This document shows positions 34,021 through 47,039 of a DNA stretch of 64,000 bases, piece by piece (position 1 is the stretch's first letter; each line of letters begins with the position of its first letter). The stretch is from Rutpela maculata (lineage: Eukaryota; Arthropoda; Insecta; Coleoptera; Cerambycidae): contig OW386291.2 in assembly GCA_936432065.2 (NCBI GenBank), positions 100,877,823 through 100,941,822 of the forward strand, read 5' to 3'. The position numbers and the translations under genes are program-made. The notes under the pieces are model-generated. The model was not told where the DNA came from and did no database searches. It worked only from the letters and a program-made list of their open reading frames with translations.

Positions 34021-37000
34021 GCAACGAATAGATATTTTTCAAGCTAGTAGTAAATAAACCAACACAATTCGATAGAACCAGTTTCTATCATAGTTATAAA
34101 ACTATGCTGAGATTCTCTGGTTAACTTACATTTAGGTAGTAACGATTTTTCTGGAGATCGCTTAATAAAGTAGTAGGCCGGAAACTTGTTAACTGAGTAT
34201 ATTAATTTAACTTAAATAGTAAATTATAATATTATGTTTCCCAGTTTACATACCTTGTATATCGTCATGCTTAAACCTACACATAATTAGTGTCAAAGGC
34301 GTTTCTAAGTACATCGAGGACGTAATTTAGGCACCCAAGTTAAACGCAAATATTATTCTTTTCTGGCCAACGTCAGAACTGCATGTTAATTAAGATTGAT
34401 GATTCAATCAAGAGAATTTACATTTGTAATGTAAATGTTTCCCCTCAAATATTGCCACGTTAATAAGGAACTGTTTGGTCAGTGCAATTTCCCTTTGAGG
34501 ACATTGATTGGAGTTCCACAGTCAGATGTTAATAAGTAAGTCACACTAATGTATCGCTTGTCTGAGAGTCCGCCGTCCTGTTGGCGGTTTCAATGCGGTC
34601 TCTTCACACAAACCCTCCGTCCAGATTTCGTTAAGGCTTAGTTGTGATTCACGGTCCAAGTCCCAGTTAAACCCGATTACAGACAGGTTTCCGAGTCCTT
34701 ACAATCCTTACATAATGTACGTGAGGTAAAAGGGTCGAGACCAAATTTAGTAGAGTAAGAATTTACACTGGGAGGAAGAAGCATTATGACTGTTAAATAA
34801 ATGCATGCTGTGGAATAGAAGATATTATTTCCAACAATTAAAATGGCATGATGTACTCAGCTGGTTAATAAGCGCTTAGTGGTCATTTACGTATCAAAGA
34901 TACTGCATTTTAAGACAGGTAAATCTCACTAGAAATGTAACATGTAGGGGTGGACTGGCCATATGGGCAAGTGCACAAGTACCCACAAGGCCCCTGCCAA
35001 TTCGTAAAATTTTAATCTTGCCTGCCAATTCACCCCTGCAAAATATTATGTTGGGTAAATTAAACTTTCACTTCAAACCACTAGATAAAACTATAGGTTA
35101 GTCAGAAAGAGGTTAAAAAATGAATTTTATTGTCTTCTAAAAGAGTCCTCAATATTATTAACTTTCACTCCCCTACCATCCTTAATTTAGAAGGCATGTT
35201 GAAATAATGACACTAAATATTGCTATATGCTTCTACCCCCACAGACATCTGTGAGAATTCCCTCTAAGTTCCATGTATAAAAAACAGATAGTAAAGTTAG
35301 TTGGTTAGTTTGGCAATCATCTCAAAGACGGCGCGCAGTGTCACAAACTAGAAAATTACAGATTAGTTGAGAATATTCTGCAGCTCTCATCTTTGGACAT
35401 ATAAAGGATTTAGTACATATACTGAGTTGAGAAACATTAAGAAGAAGTATACAAAGTAATAAAGTGACTGATGTAGTGAATTATAGTATCTAGTGGTATA
35501 TTAGTGAAGTAATTGCTTGTTGTAATTAACACGTAAGTTAATAAATTAGTGTTTAATGGTGTTATAATTTCCCGATCCGCGATACATGGTGTTTACAAAA
35601 GGGAGTAAACACGTAACAATATGTTTTCTATTGATATCTAGTTGGAATAGCATTCTAGAGCAAACAATGTTTACCCCATGTGAAAATTCTCTACAAAAAA
35701 GATGCTATTTAATAGGGTATTTCGACATATTTGGGTGATATCCTATTTGGACACTTAATGAAAAAACAAAGGAAATTGTTTTTATTTTTCTCAAACACAC
35801 AGTAGAAGCCCGTAAATTTTTTTTAGAAAACTCGAATCCTTAATATGACGTACTGACTTATTTACGCCCTGGGTTGGTCATCATCACTTTGAGTACCTAC
35901 TGTGGTACATTCCCCTCGAACTTATCATTTCATAAATTAGGCACTGTTGACATACAAGATATCGCATCCCCCCATCATTGATAATACCCCCATACCAAAT
36001 AAAACTAACTCTCGGAATCCAATACGTTCCCCCAAGATTAACAAGTATGTCGTACACATAATGAAACATAAGCTACTAAGTTCACAGTTTTGACGTTGAT
36101 ATCGATATAAATAATACGTTGCCAAGCCGTCTACAAATTTATCCATTTGCACTGGCTTATAAGTATTTCATTACAATAACCGTTTTCTTTACCTACCTAC
36201 TTATCAAATTTCTTGATAATATTTTTATCAAAATGTATTGATTCAGCGGATATCTCAGAATTTACCTGAAAAGTTACTATTCTTTCACTCCTTATCTGTG
36301 ATCATTTCTGGTTCTACCTACTAAATACCCTCTATTTATTTCCTTTATTTAGATTTGATAAATCATGGGTATTAATATAAATTAATGATATTCTGAAACT
36401 TGTAAAATTCCTCAATAATACTATAATGAGCCGCTTTCAAGAAATATATTTAAGATTTCTCCTCGAATGCATTAGGTCCCCACTCCTACTCAGCTTGAGT
36501 ACAACCAATCAGTTTTGACTTTCAAGTTAGTATATCATTACAAATTTTGCTAGGCGCGGGAATTCTTAAAATAACTATATATCTCATCAATGTAAAAGAT
36601 GCAAGATACAATTTTAAAAAGTTTGAAAAGGTGATTTGCACGTAATTAAGACAAATATTTAGGTGTATTGAATCGCCTGGATCAAAATGTCTTCTCTAGA
36701 AATATGATTCATCTGTGAAGGTATTATCCGTCGAAAAGAAACAGTATTAAATGGAAAGATGGAAATCATTCTCACTTAACAGGAAAAATGTGTTGCTACT
36801 TTGAAAAATTGTAGAAGTTTAAGGTTTTAATCATGGTGTGTGTTATAATAAACACATTAATTAAGGTGTGCTCTGATCCACTTTCGCACCCTGATTGGTC
36901 ATATAATCATTAGTCAAACTTAACATTTTGAAACCATTACAATTCCAAATAAATAAGTTATTGGAATTAAAATATATCTTGATCTCTTGGAGCTGAAATT

Positions 37001-37600
37001 TGACAGATCTTTATTTATTTTTAAAATAAGAGATAAGTCTGACAATGGGGACCTGATGCATATAAATTAAAAAGAAATACCGCTGGGTTCATAATCTATT
37101 GTGGATTGAAACCAAATGGTTCGCTGCAAAATAAATCTCGAAAACTCGTCCCAACATGCTGTAAAGTGACATACAGTGTCGTCCATGACTGCAACATACA
37201 AGTTGTCTCCTGCCTTTATGGCGTTCTCTCCGCTTAACTTGACAACTCTTTATGATTGTGGTCGCGTATTTGTTTGCCCCGCCTATCACTGTGTTAATAT
37301 GCATACACGAAATTAATTAAAGAATAACTTTACATTTTGATTTTTTAGCGTTTATTCTGTATTTGGCCCCACTGCATGACGTTGACATTCTATTTCATAA
37401 TTTTTAGTACAAATTTTTTGAAAATAGTTCAGTGTTTTTTGAGAAACAAAATGATTGCAGATTTCGCGGATATACATTTTTTATTAAGTTAAAAACAATT
37501 TTCACGTGAAGCAATGAATTCCGCCAGCTAATTTCTGATATTCTCGTGGTAGTATTTGAGTTTTACACGCCCAAGAAAATAATCTAGTCCGTTGTCGAGA
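34021..37600. other. Long stretch without recognised genes
   Basis: Mostly unique-looking AT-rich DNA. Patches worth noting: a GC-richer block at 34560-34700; a possible DNA-transposon end at 34948 (TAGGGGTGGACTGGCCATAT) with no partner found; and CGATCCGCGATACATGGTG near 35573-35591, where CA followed by TGG could suggest an LTR/PBS junction but no second LTR is visible. The frame at 35884-36152 (minus) has no recognised family. Confidence 0.35.
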
Positions 37601-37609
37601 ACGAGAATT

Positions 37610-37990
37610 GCCGAATCCATTGGAATTACTTGTTCTCGACGGTCAGGCAGATTCAAGCAAACAAGCCTGACAGAGTCCTCTTCGACCACCAAACCACCTG
37701 CCGAGACAGACTAAATGGACTAAAATACCGAGATTTCCGGTATAAGCTCCCAGTGCTATACCCAGACTACGTGGTCAAGATGGTCGACCTAATAATCGGT
37801 GTACTTGGTGGAATTAGGCCTACGCTGCTCTCAAAATTATAGACCATACCAGCTTGCTAAAAGTCAGCCAAGTGGTTGGCGGACCAATTGCAGAAGAAGT
37901 TATCCTGGGGTCCCTCCGTCTTCTTAGGGTATACGAATCTGGAATTTACAGTCACTGACCCTGCGGGATGCGGGGAGTAGTTGTGGATGA
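37610..37990 (+). pseudogene. C-terminal fragment of a non-LTR retrotransposon ORF
   Basis: The 37630-37842 frame reads QIQANKPDRVLFDHQ, RFRYKLPVL-like sequence and LIIGVLGGIRP, then a further frame at 37880-37950 reads EEVILGSLRLLRVYES. This matches the order KPDIVLFDH, Y-L-K-R-hydrophobic, PVVIGALG and LQKxxLLGTxRILR found at the C terminus of some non-LTR ORF2 proteins. It is more GC-rich than its surroundings. No RT motifs remain, and it is separate from the RT starting at 38098. Confidence 0.5.
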
Positions 37991-38097
37991 TAATTCGGCT
38001 GGCGCTTCTCCCGTGAGAATGTCGGAGATACGGAGAAATGTCGATTTTATAAAAATGCATAGTAATATAATATACAGTTATACATGTAGAATTTAAA

Positions 38098-40223
38098 TTC
38101 AAACTATTTATAGAAAAACTAACAGAGGCCATTGAATTGAGCTTTCCAGTGAAATCTAAATTGGAAAAAAACTTTAATTCCTTCAAAGACACTTGGTTCA
38201 ATGAACATCTAAAAAACACGCGTGTTAATTTACATTTTTTAATAGATATGAACAAACGGGATCCTAGGCTCGTTACTAAGGAAACTGTTAATTCATTCAG
38301 GGGAAAATATCGATACGAGATTTGTAAAGTAAAAAAGTGGGCGAATGACAAATATATACAAGACTCTACAAACTCTCAAGCAGCCATGTGGAAAGTCATT
38401 AAGAACAGCAATCCCAATTTACATTCGCCAACCACAGACTCAATTGATGCAAATTCGTTTAACAATTTTTTTACAAATATTGCTGAAGATATTAAAAATT
38501 TACCAACTTCAGATAAACACTTCAGTGATTACATCGAAGGTATTGATCCTCCAATCAATTTCAAATTTAAAGAAGTGTCTTACAACGAAATCAGAGATAT
38601 AATAAGCGATCTTAAGAATAGTAGAAGTAAAGACCCTTATGATATAAATGTACAGATCATAAAAACGTTAAAGAACATAATTGTTTACTCTCTTACTAAT
38701 TTAATAAACCAGTGTATCAGAGACAAGACTTTTCCAACTGCTCTAAAATTAGCAAAAGTTATTCCTATATACAAAAATGGCTGCAAGAATGTCGCTGTTA
38801 ATTACAGACCTATTTCTTTAACACCCATCTTAGGAAAAATTTTTGAAAAAGTTCTTCAACAACAAATTAGCAAATTTTTGAAGAAAATGGACTGTTCCAC
38901 AGCAGCCAATTTGACTTTCGCAACCAACGGTCTACTACATTAGCCATAAACAACTTGTACACAAACTGCATTAAATGACTTTGAGAATAGCAATTTTACA
39001 AACGGTACCTTCTACGATCTTACAAAAGCCTTCGACTATGTAAATCATAGTAATCTAATACAAAAGCTCAGTTATTATAATTTTGATGATAGTAGTATAC
39101 AATCATACCTGTCCGACAGACATCAATATGTTTCCTATAACATGAGAAATTCTAACAAATTGCTACTGAAATACGGAGTACCACAAGGTTCTGTCCTAGG
39201 TCCGATACTATTTTTGATATATATTAACGACTTAGCAAAATGCAATGATATATCTAATATCATACTATTCGCGGATGATACTACTGTTTTGAATAGTCAT
39301 AACCAATTAGATACTTTAGCAGAAAATACCAATATTTCTCAAGCTAACATCAAGCAATGGTTTCATGGCAATAGTCTAAACTTGAATGAAAACAAAACCC
39401 AAACCATGACATTTTCTTTAAGAAACACTAACATGAATAATATCAATGAACCCAATCATGTTAAATTTCTAGGGCTTAGACTCTGTACTGACCTGGCAAA
39501 ATCACATACATAGCCTATCACAAAAACTAACTAAAAATATATTTTTTATTCGTACTCTGTCCAATTCAGTATCTGAAAAAACACTAATTATGGCCTACTA
39601 TGGATTTTTTCATGCCAATATGTCCTACGCGATATTAAATTGGGGACATGCGCCTCGCAGTGCACAAATTTTCGGTCTTCAACGCAAATGCATCAGAGTC
39701 ATTGCATCTTAAAATGTCTACTTTATATTAAACGAAACATCAATATGTTTTCTACACGCGCGCAGACCCATGAGCATCTCACTAGAAATAGAAACAATGT
39801 AAAACAATCCTTTCTCCGTCTAACAAGGTCTAGAGATGGCACGGGCTACTATGGTGTCAAATTTTTCAATATACTACCTGACCAGGTGAAAGTCTTTTTG
39901 AATGCATTCAAAGTGCTAATAAAAAAATATTTGAAAAGAAAGGCTTTCTATAATTTAAATGAATACCTCCAAAATGACTTCTCAGATATGCTTTTATTGT
40001 AATTTTAAAGTGTTTTACTATTGTAACTGTTGTATTTTAATTACATTTAACTTTTAATTGCTAATTTTGAACTTAGTCTAGATTTTTTTTTCTTAATAAA
40101 ATGTTTTTAGTTACTACCTATGGATAGATATCTAATTTCTTTATGCCCTGTGGGGTACTTCTATGTGACATGTGTAAACATTTATATGTATTAGCACCAA
40201 TAAATCATTATTATTATTATTAT
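38098..40223 (+). pseudogene. Non-LTR retrotransposon RT region, frameshifted, with (ATT)n tail
   Basis: An open frame at 38137-38943 (extending back to about 38098 without a start) gives the linker after the endonuclease, with FNNFFTNIAEDIKNL, then the RT N-terminal motifs AKVIPIYKNG and NYRPISLTPILGKIFEKVL. After a shift, FYDLTKAFDYVNH and, at 39142-39513, VPQGSVLGPILFLIYIND and LFADDTTVLNSH (FADD intact) followed by VKFLGLRL. A third frame at 39640-40002 has the C-terminal TGYYGVKFFNILPDQV and ends with a stop. The 3' end is CAATAAATCATT(ATT)n at 40199-40223. The endonuclease is missing. Three or more frameshifts, and related to the copy at 27.4 kb. Confidence 0.85.
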
Positions 40224-40364
40224 TCATTTATACATATATAAAGCAGGCGAAGGTTAGCCAGGTGACTGTTCTTACACTTAACCAACTATCACTAGCGAAT
40301 TCGTCTAATTTGCAATTAAAAAAAAATCTCCAATTTTTTTTCACGCTTAATAAAACTATAACGC

Positions 40365-43130
40365 GACCACCGCACATTGGGGCTTTTCGTAGTTAGTAGT
40401 CCTAAAAACGCCTAGAGCCTATCAAAGTAGACTAATTCAAATAATTTTTTTTTAAATGTTCCTTAGAAAATTTCTAAACGATCCCTGATGAGCTTTTGTG
40501 AAAAAAGTTGCTCTGCATTAATAGAAATTGGTTTTTATTTTGATTATTGATGTATGAAATTACTTTTTTTCTTAAACCTCAGTAAAATCAATATTATAAA
40601 CAATAAGAAATCGAAATAAAGCTATAAAAAATTCACTGACATGTAAAATTTACACTAAGCTTTCTTTTATTTTTTATAGCTTTATTTTGATTTCTTATTA
40701 CTTATAATAATAATAATAATAAACAATCTTTATTTGACATATACATATATAAGTACATATACAAATCAAATGGGAGGAAGTATCGAAATTATCGTTATTG
40801 CAACTTCCCCCGAGTGAAAATACAGGTAATAGAATTCTTATATTTAAACTTATAGTTACTATAAACAAATGATATAAGAGTAAATTACGCTAATATGTTT
40901 TTCTACTGGTCTAGTAGTTCTTTCCTGAGTTTATTTTTAAATTGAAATATAGAATTTGTGGACATAAATATATTAAGATACTTGTTTAACAATTTAGGTG
41001 CAAGATAAGAAAAGCAACCCTCAAATTTACTTGGATTATGTTTTGGAATGGTATAATTTTATCGATATATCTTAAGTGCACATTATGAGTATTAGATCTG
41101 CGTTCAAGAAAGGCAGATAAGTATTGGGGTGTATTATTGGTAACAATATTATAAAGGAGCGTACCGTACAGGAAAGTAAATCTGTTTTCTATTTTTAAAA
41201 TATTTTTATCGACATAATGTGGTGTAATATGGTCCTTTTTATCTATGTTATAAGAGAATCTAAGGCAGCAGTTTTGCACAACTTGAATTTTGTTCTGAAA
41301 GTTTTCGCTGAGAAAGTGAAAGTATACACTACTGGCATAATCAAAATGACTTAATATTAAGCTATTCACTAACCTCCATTTTATATCACAGGGCAGAATG
41401 TACTTATATTTATAAATATTTTTAATTTTAGAATATGCTATGCTGCATTTGTTTATCACTTGCTTTTCAAAATTCATGTTTTGATCAATGATAAGTCCTA
41501 AATTTTTGGCAGCATCACTTAAATTAATGCGGTTGTTATCCAAAAAAATGTTATAAGACACATTTTGTTTAGTTTTGGCACACAGCATTTTATTTCCGAT
41601 GCACAGAGCTACTGTTTTGATTGGATTAATCACCATACCATGGTTCATGGAATATTCAGATACCCGCTTTAAGTTTTCATTTAACACTGCAATTGATTGA
41701 TCAGGATTTCGTGGATCACTTGCTATTTGAAGCTGCGCATCGTGTGCATATAGATGCATAGTACACAAAGAAGATAGTACTTTTGGCAGATCACTGGTGT
41801 ATATTATTTATAATATAATGCTTCCTTAAGGTACGCCTTTTGTAATAGGCAAGTCAAGAGAAAGGATATCATTAGTTTTCACCATTTGGGTACGATCAGA
41901 CAGATAACTAGCAAACCACTTTAACACTGTAGGATGTATATTATTATAATGGAGTTTGGCGATAGAAGATCATGGTTGATTACGTCAAACGCTTTGCTGT
42001 AATCTAAGAGCACTAAGAATGTGGTTTGTGATTTGTCAATATTTCCTATAAGATCATTGGTGATTTTCATTAGCGCTGTGGTAGTGCTGTGATGCTTTCT
42101 AAATCCAGATTGTGTAGGAGGAAGTACGTCGTAACTCATGATATGATCAGTGAGTCTTCTACTCATTATTTTCTTTAGAAGTTTTGATAAAGGTGGCAGA
42201 ACACTTATTGGTCTAAGATCTTTAAGTTCGATGGCTAATGAAATCTTAGGAAGAGGTTATTATCGATTTTTTCCAAATGGAAGGAATAGTAGAATGTCCA
42301 AATGATGTATTTATAATATGTGTTATGACATTCTTATCGATTTTTCCAAATGGAAGGAATAGTAAAATGTTCAAATGATGTATTTATAATGTGTTATGGC
42401 ATTCTTACAGTATGGAAAAACATGGCGTAGAATTTCCAAATTGATATTATCAGAGCCAAAGGCGAATGATTTAATCTCTTTAGAGTTTGTTCTACTTCCT
42501 CCATCAAAACTACAGGAAGTTCCATTTCAGTTGATGAAGAACTGGCGATATTGTTTCGATAAAAATCTAAAGTGTCATTATTTATGGATCCGGCTGGTAT
42601 ATTTGTAAAGAATTGGTTTATCTCATTAGCGTTGGGGAAATTTCATTACGGGGTTTACTATGTACATTCCAGTTTGCAAAGTCTCTCTACAGTTTTTTCG
42701 TATTGTTTCTGTTTAAATTTATTTGATGGGTAATATACGCTTTCTTTTCATTTTTGACTGCCAGATATAGATAATTTTTGAGAACCTTGAAAGTCTGTAA
42801 GTGATTTTCTAATTTCGTTTTTTTATATTTATTATATTTTTTAGCCTGATAATTTGTTTAATGGTGTCAGTGATGTAGGGCCTTGGTGGGTATTTGAAGG
42901 TAATTATAATATTGATTTCACTGAGGTTTAAGAAAAAAGCTATTTCTTACATCAACAAAATCAAAATGTAAACCAACTTCTGTTAATACAGAGTAACTTT
43001 TTTTCAAAAAAGCTCGTGAGGGATCGTTTAGAATTTTTCTAAGGAACATTTAAAAAAATATATATTGATCAGCTTTTATAGGCCTTTTTGGGACTACTAA
43101 CTACGAAAAGCCACAATGTGCACCGCCCAC
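40365..43130. repeat. Foldback/TIR element M with a retrotransposon in its loop
   Basis: The left arm (40365-40600) starting CGCACATTGGGGCTTTTCGT is mirrored by the right arm (about 42903-43130) ending CGAAAAGCCACAATGTGC, including AAATGTTCCTTAGAAAA and CTTAAACCTCAGT blocks. Arms are about 230 bp at perhaps 85 per cent identity by eye. A smaller hairpin lies at 40603-40700 (ATAAGAAATCGAAATAAAGC mirrored). The loop is filled by a non-LTR insertion. No TSD identified. Confidence 0.75.
40702..42900 (-). pseudogene. Non-LTR retrotransposon RT, minus strand, in loop of foldback M
   Basis: Minus strand from about 42660: NFPNANEINQFF and LDFYRNNIASSS (linker), ELKDLRPISVLPPLSKLLKK (about 42230), MSYDVLPPTQSGFRKHHSTT, FLVLLDYSKAFDVINHDLL (41921-42166), then at 41768-40986 HLYAHDAQLQIASD, NLGLIIDQNMNF and VQNCCLRFSYNI. 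The catalytic YADD has become YAHD, so the enzyme is dead apart from its frameshifts. A (TTA)n tail in inverse lies at 40708-40728. Positions 42258-42331 and 42332-42409 are a direct tandem duplication. Same lineage as the copies at 4.6 and 54 kb. Confidence 0.85.
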
Positions 43131-43884
43131 AGATAACTTGCAAAAGATTTTTTAGAAATGACATAAGCCAATCCAGAATAATAATTGCAAAAACGTGCAC
43201 ATATTTTTACAATTTTTTAGAGCCAGTTAAAAACTACAGTTTTATTTTTATTTTATTTATTTATTTTCTGAAAAATCAAAGTTACCGGGCTACAAAAATG
43301 TCGCAGGATATTTGTCAAATCTCCGTTGAATCGGTGGCTCATAATATCCAATCATAATCGGGCGCAAAATAGCAGGAAGGATGTGGCGCCGATAGCGGCC
43401 GACGACAATATATTCACTGTTAATTATTGGTAATGTAGGAATGTGGCCGGATGCACCTAAATGAATATAGCTGATTGAACTTGGGCTTTGTCATGCACTA
43501 TGCGAGATTACGGTTATTAGTTCCTTTGGGATATCCCAGATTGTATTTCAAAGTCCCGGCCAAAGGGACACAACTGCCCTTCACCTTGTCAACCGCCCAG
43601 TTATGTAAGGGTAGACGAGAATATTATCCTGCTATTAAAATTTAACTTGTTTATTTAAATTTTCATTATTGTCATGAATAATATAATGGCTTATTCGGAT
43701 GGAAATTTTAAGGGAAATTGAGGGTCACATTTATTAAAATGTGGGTGTTTCATTTAGGTGCTATTTTGTTAATAGAATACGAATTTAGATAATTTCGGTT
43801 GTAGCTCCCTAAAGTGAAAGCAAAATCAGTAAACTAATTTAGTTGTAGAATTTGATGGAGTTTTGAAATTTGAAAGTGGTGAAG
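43131..43884. other. Unique-looking stretch, nothing recognised
   Basis: Contains a slightly GC-rich part at 43360-43620 and short chance ORFs. No repeat or gene signal was found. Confidence 0.4.
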
Positions 43885-45512
43885 TTAATGAATTTTATAC
43901 CCCTGTAGATATTGTAAATTTGCTCTTGCCACTACTACCTCGAAAATCACCTTTGCATTGATAATTCTAGTTAGAAATTAAATAAGTATTCTATAGCATT
44001 AGAATGGAAAAAAAAATGACGATTGTGCTTAGATTTAATCGGTAAATGTTTTCGGTAGCTTAGTTGCGTAGTAATATAAAGAGCGTAAATGTACAGTTTT
44101 GTGAGTGAGACAAAATTCTTTGAAAATAAACGGCCTTGGGGGGGGGGGCGAGCCTAATATAAGTCGCTTTTTTTTTGAGTAAAAGATAAAGTTAATGAAA
44201 TTTATATCCTTGTAGTTATTGTAAATTTGTTCTTGCCACTACTACCTCGAAAATCACCTTTGCATTGATAATTCTAGTTAGAAATTAAATAAGTATTCTA
44301 TTATATAGCAATAAAATGGAAAGAAAATGACGTTTGTGCTTAAGATTTAATCGGTAAATGTTTTCGGTAGCGTAGTTGCATAGTCATATAAAAACGTAAA
44401 GGACCCCGGAACAAAACCCATGAAAATGTTCATTCGGTGGAACTTTTTACTCTTAAACTATTAACTTTAGCAAAATACTGCAAGGGTCGAAATATTTTTG
44501 TTCAAGTCCAATAAAGCTCAAGAATTTATTTCAGATTTTTTTTTTCAATTTTTAGGTTAGGTAAAATGTATATATGTCATATTTTGGCTTGCTTCGGTGG
44601 GTTTGGGTGAAACTTTGCTATTTTGTAGTTAAAGTCATGCTGATCAAAAATTCCTATGGCACTGAGTCTATCCTATGAGTGGTTTTTGCTCCAGGAGTGC
44701 TTGAAGGTCTTAACAACGAGGTAATGGATATAAATTTCATTGATAAACAATTCTGAAATAAATTCTTGAACTTTATTGGACTTGAACAAAAATATTTTGA
44801 TCCTTGTAATTTTTTGCTGAAGTTAATAGTTTAAGAGTAAAAAGTTCTTGAATGTCTAAAATGACGCAAATTACTTAACTTTGACAAGCTGTATCTCAAA
44901 AACTGTCCATAGGATTGGCTCGATGTGATAAGAATTTTGATCAGCATGACTTGAACTATAAAATACCAAAATTTCAGCCGATTCCACCGAATGAACATTT
45001 TCATGGGTTTTGTTCCGGGGTCCTTTACGTTTTTATATGACTATGCAACTACGCTACCGAAAACATTTACCGATTAAATCTTAAGCACAAACGTCATTTT
45101 CTTTCCATTTTATTGCTGTATAATAGAATACTTATTTAATTTCTAACTAGAATTATCAATGCAAAGGTGATTTTCGAGGCAGTAGTGGCAAGAACAAATT
45201 TACAATATCTACAAGGATATAAATTTCATTGATAAACAATTCTGAAATAAATTCTTGAACTTTATTGGACTTGAACAAAAATATTTTGATCCTTGCAATT
45301 TTTTGCTGAAGTTAATAGTTTAAGAGTAAAAAGTTCTTGAATGTCTAAAATGTCGCAAATTACTTAACTTTGACAAGCTGTATCTCAAAAACTGTTCATA
45401 GGATTGGCTCGATGTGATAAGAATTTTTGATCAGCATGACTTGAACTACAAAATACCAAAATTTCAGCCGATTCCGCCGAATCAACGTTTTCATGTTCCG
45501 AGGTCCTTTACA
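43885..45512. repeat. Rearranged cluster: modules X, X, H, inverted X, partial H
   Basis: Module X (GCCACTACTACCTCGAAAAT, TAATCGGTAAATGTTTTCGG) occurs at about 43905-44100, again in the same orientation at about 44190-44397, and inverted at 45027-45225. Element H lies between the last two. After inverted X, the right half of H (44728-45011) is repeated directly at about 45209-45500. A poly-G run lies at 44143-44153. The join at 45209 occurs at GGATATAAATTTCATT, shared by both partners, so a template switch is plausible. Confidence 0.85.
44398..45026. mobile_element. Foldback MITE H with long TIRs
   Basis: Starts AAAGGACCCCGGAACAAAAC and ends with the inverse. The TIR continues through CCATGAAAATGTTCATTCGG for about 45 bp, and further inverted matches run inward (AAGAATTTATTTCAGA at 44520 against TCTGAAATAAATTCTT at 44752). 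About 629 bp, non-coding. TSD is not determinable because both flanks are module X in inverse. Confidence 0.75.
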
Positions 45513-45732
45513 GTTCTATGAGTGAGAGGAATTTATAGCTCGAGAAAAATGCATAGATAAATACTACAAGAATGAGTACTATTGAATTAAAGCAACATTT
45601 GAAAATTAAAATTCAAAAACATCTATATATTTAAAACAAAAGCGTTTCTGTTTCCGGCTTCGTCAGCGGCTCCCACTGGACCAATTTTGATGATTCTTTT
45701 TTTTTTTAAATAAAGCTCTTTTTCCAGAGACG

Positions 45733-47034
45733 CACAGTAGGGCAGGAATTCGAAAACGTGGCATTAAATCGTAAAATGAAATAAGCTAAACGACTATACG
45801 TTGCTGACATATGTCAAAAGGACATATCAGTATATCATTTCACCCACTATCTAACTTCAGTCAAGGTCATCTCGCTTACTACCACCTCTATGAAACAGTT
45901 GTTGCTAAGTAGTATCCGCGTATGATCGATGGGCTAAATTTGTTATAGAACTTTTAAGTCGTTAACCTCATTAATATCTGTAGTTTTTGGCTTAATTAAC
46001 TATGGATCCAATGCCGTCAAATATGTACTGAATATATTACGTTATTTTACTTTAATTGTTTAAGTTATATAGTAATTATAATTTCAAATACAAGCCTAAG
46101 CAATTATATCAATAAACTAAAATATATTTTATAACCTTAGGATATAATTTATTTCCATATACGCCCACATTGTGAATTTGATATATTATTATAGGTGAAC
46201 TATTTTAGTTTAAAAATTAAAGTCAAACTAGTACTCGTGTGTACTCGTTAACATTTAAATTAAATTCCTGAAAATGTATTTCAAGAATATTTTTGAAACT
46301 TGTAGTACAGTCGAATTGATTTAATTCAATTTTCTTTCAACGACAACATTCCACTAGAAATTTTATTGTTGATTCGTATGTATTATAGCATCCTGATCAC
46401 GAAAAAAATATTTGCGCTCAGAAATATTTTTGTCGTAATCGGGATAAGAATCAACAACAAAATTTTTAGTGCCGAAAATAATCAATTTAACTGCGCTAGT
46501 GTAAAAATAAACGAAATTTACATTGGTGTTTCACTGATTATAGATTATAAGACAAAATAATAACTAAAACCGAAACCGTTCAGTTCACTTGGTGAAGTTT
46601 GGCCTATGTAATTCGGAATACCCTGTATGTTAGGTTAATAAAATTAAGATTAGGAGTATTATTTTGTACATAGGGAGACAACAAAGTGTGAAATTGCCTA
46701 GAATTAGTAGAAAAAATAGAAATAGAAAAAGTAGTTAAAAAATCCCACATACTTTAGCCGCCATATTGGAATACGTCATTTTCAAAGTTTTCTTTCCAAT
46801 CGCACACACTTTCTTTATTTTCAGTAACACCAGAAACCTGTGTTTACTAAAATTATTTCAATGAATCCCGAAGCAAATCAAATGTGTTCCGCCGCCGCGC
46901 CATATTGAAACCGCCATTTTTAATTTTTTACATTTCAACGTCAGATTTAAAATTAACACCTTCAAAACGACGTATACATGATTTTTCGGGAAATCAGAAT
47001 TATTGCCACGTTTTCGAATTCCTGCCCCACTGTG
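45733..47034. mobile_element. Transib-like non-autonomous DNA transposon with 5-bp TSD
   Basis: The 1302-bp element starts CACAGTAGGGCAGGAATTCG. Its other end, in inverse, starts CACAGTGGGGCAGGAATTCG, and the TIR extends through AAAACGTGGCA (about 32 bp). A 5-bp direct repeat AGACG flanks it at 45728-45732 and 47035-47039. CACAGTG-type terminal heptamers and 5-bp TSDs are characteristic of Transib, the superfamily related to RAG1. No transposase is present. A small J-type foldback (46308-46493) is nested inside. The Transib assignment is an inference from termini and TSD length. Confidence 0.65.
46308..46493. mobile_element. Miniature copy of foldback J
   Basis: CAGTCGAATTGATTTAATTC at the left and TCAATTTAACTG at the right match the tips of foldback J (49945-53307). 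Inner parts ATTTTATTGTTGATTCG and GAATCAACAACAAAATTTTT are mirrored. It is 186 bp against about 3.4 kb for the large copy, so it is an internally deleted relative. The ORF covering it is an artefact of the palindrome. Confidence 0.7.
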
Positions 47035-47039
47035 AGACG

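Noticed and set aside
34948..35040. DNA transposon end TAGGGGTGGACTGGCC
   Set aside because: No inverted partner or TSD found within the window, so it is mentioned only as part of the unannotated stretch.
35560..35620. LTR end plus primer binding site suggested by GATACATGGTGTTTAC
   Set aside because: No second LTR, no gag or pol nearby, and the match to any tRNA 3' end is too short.
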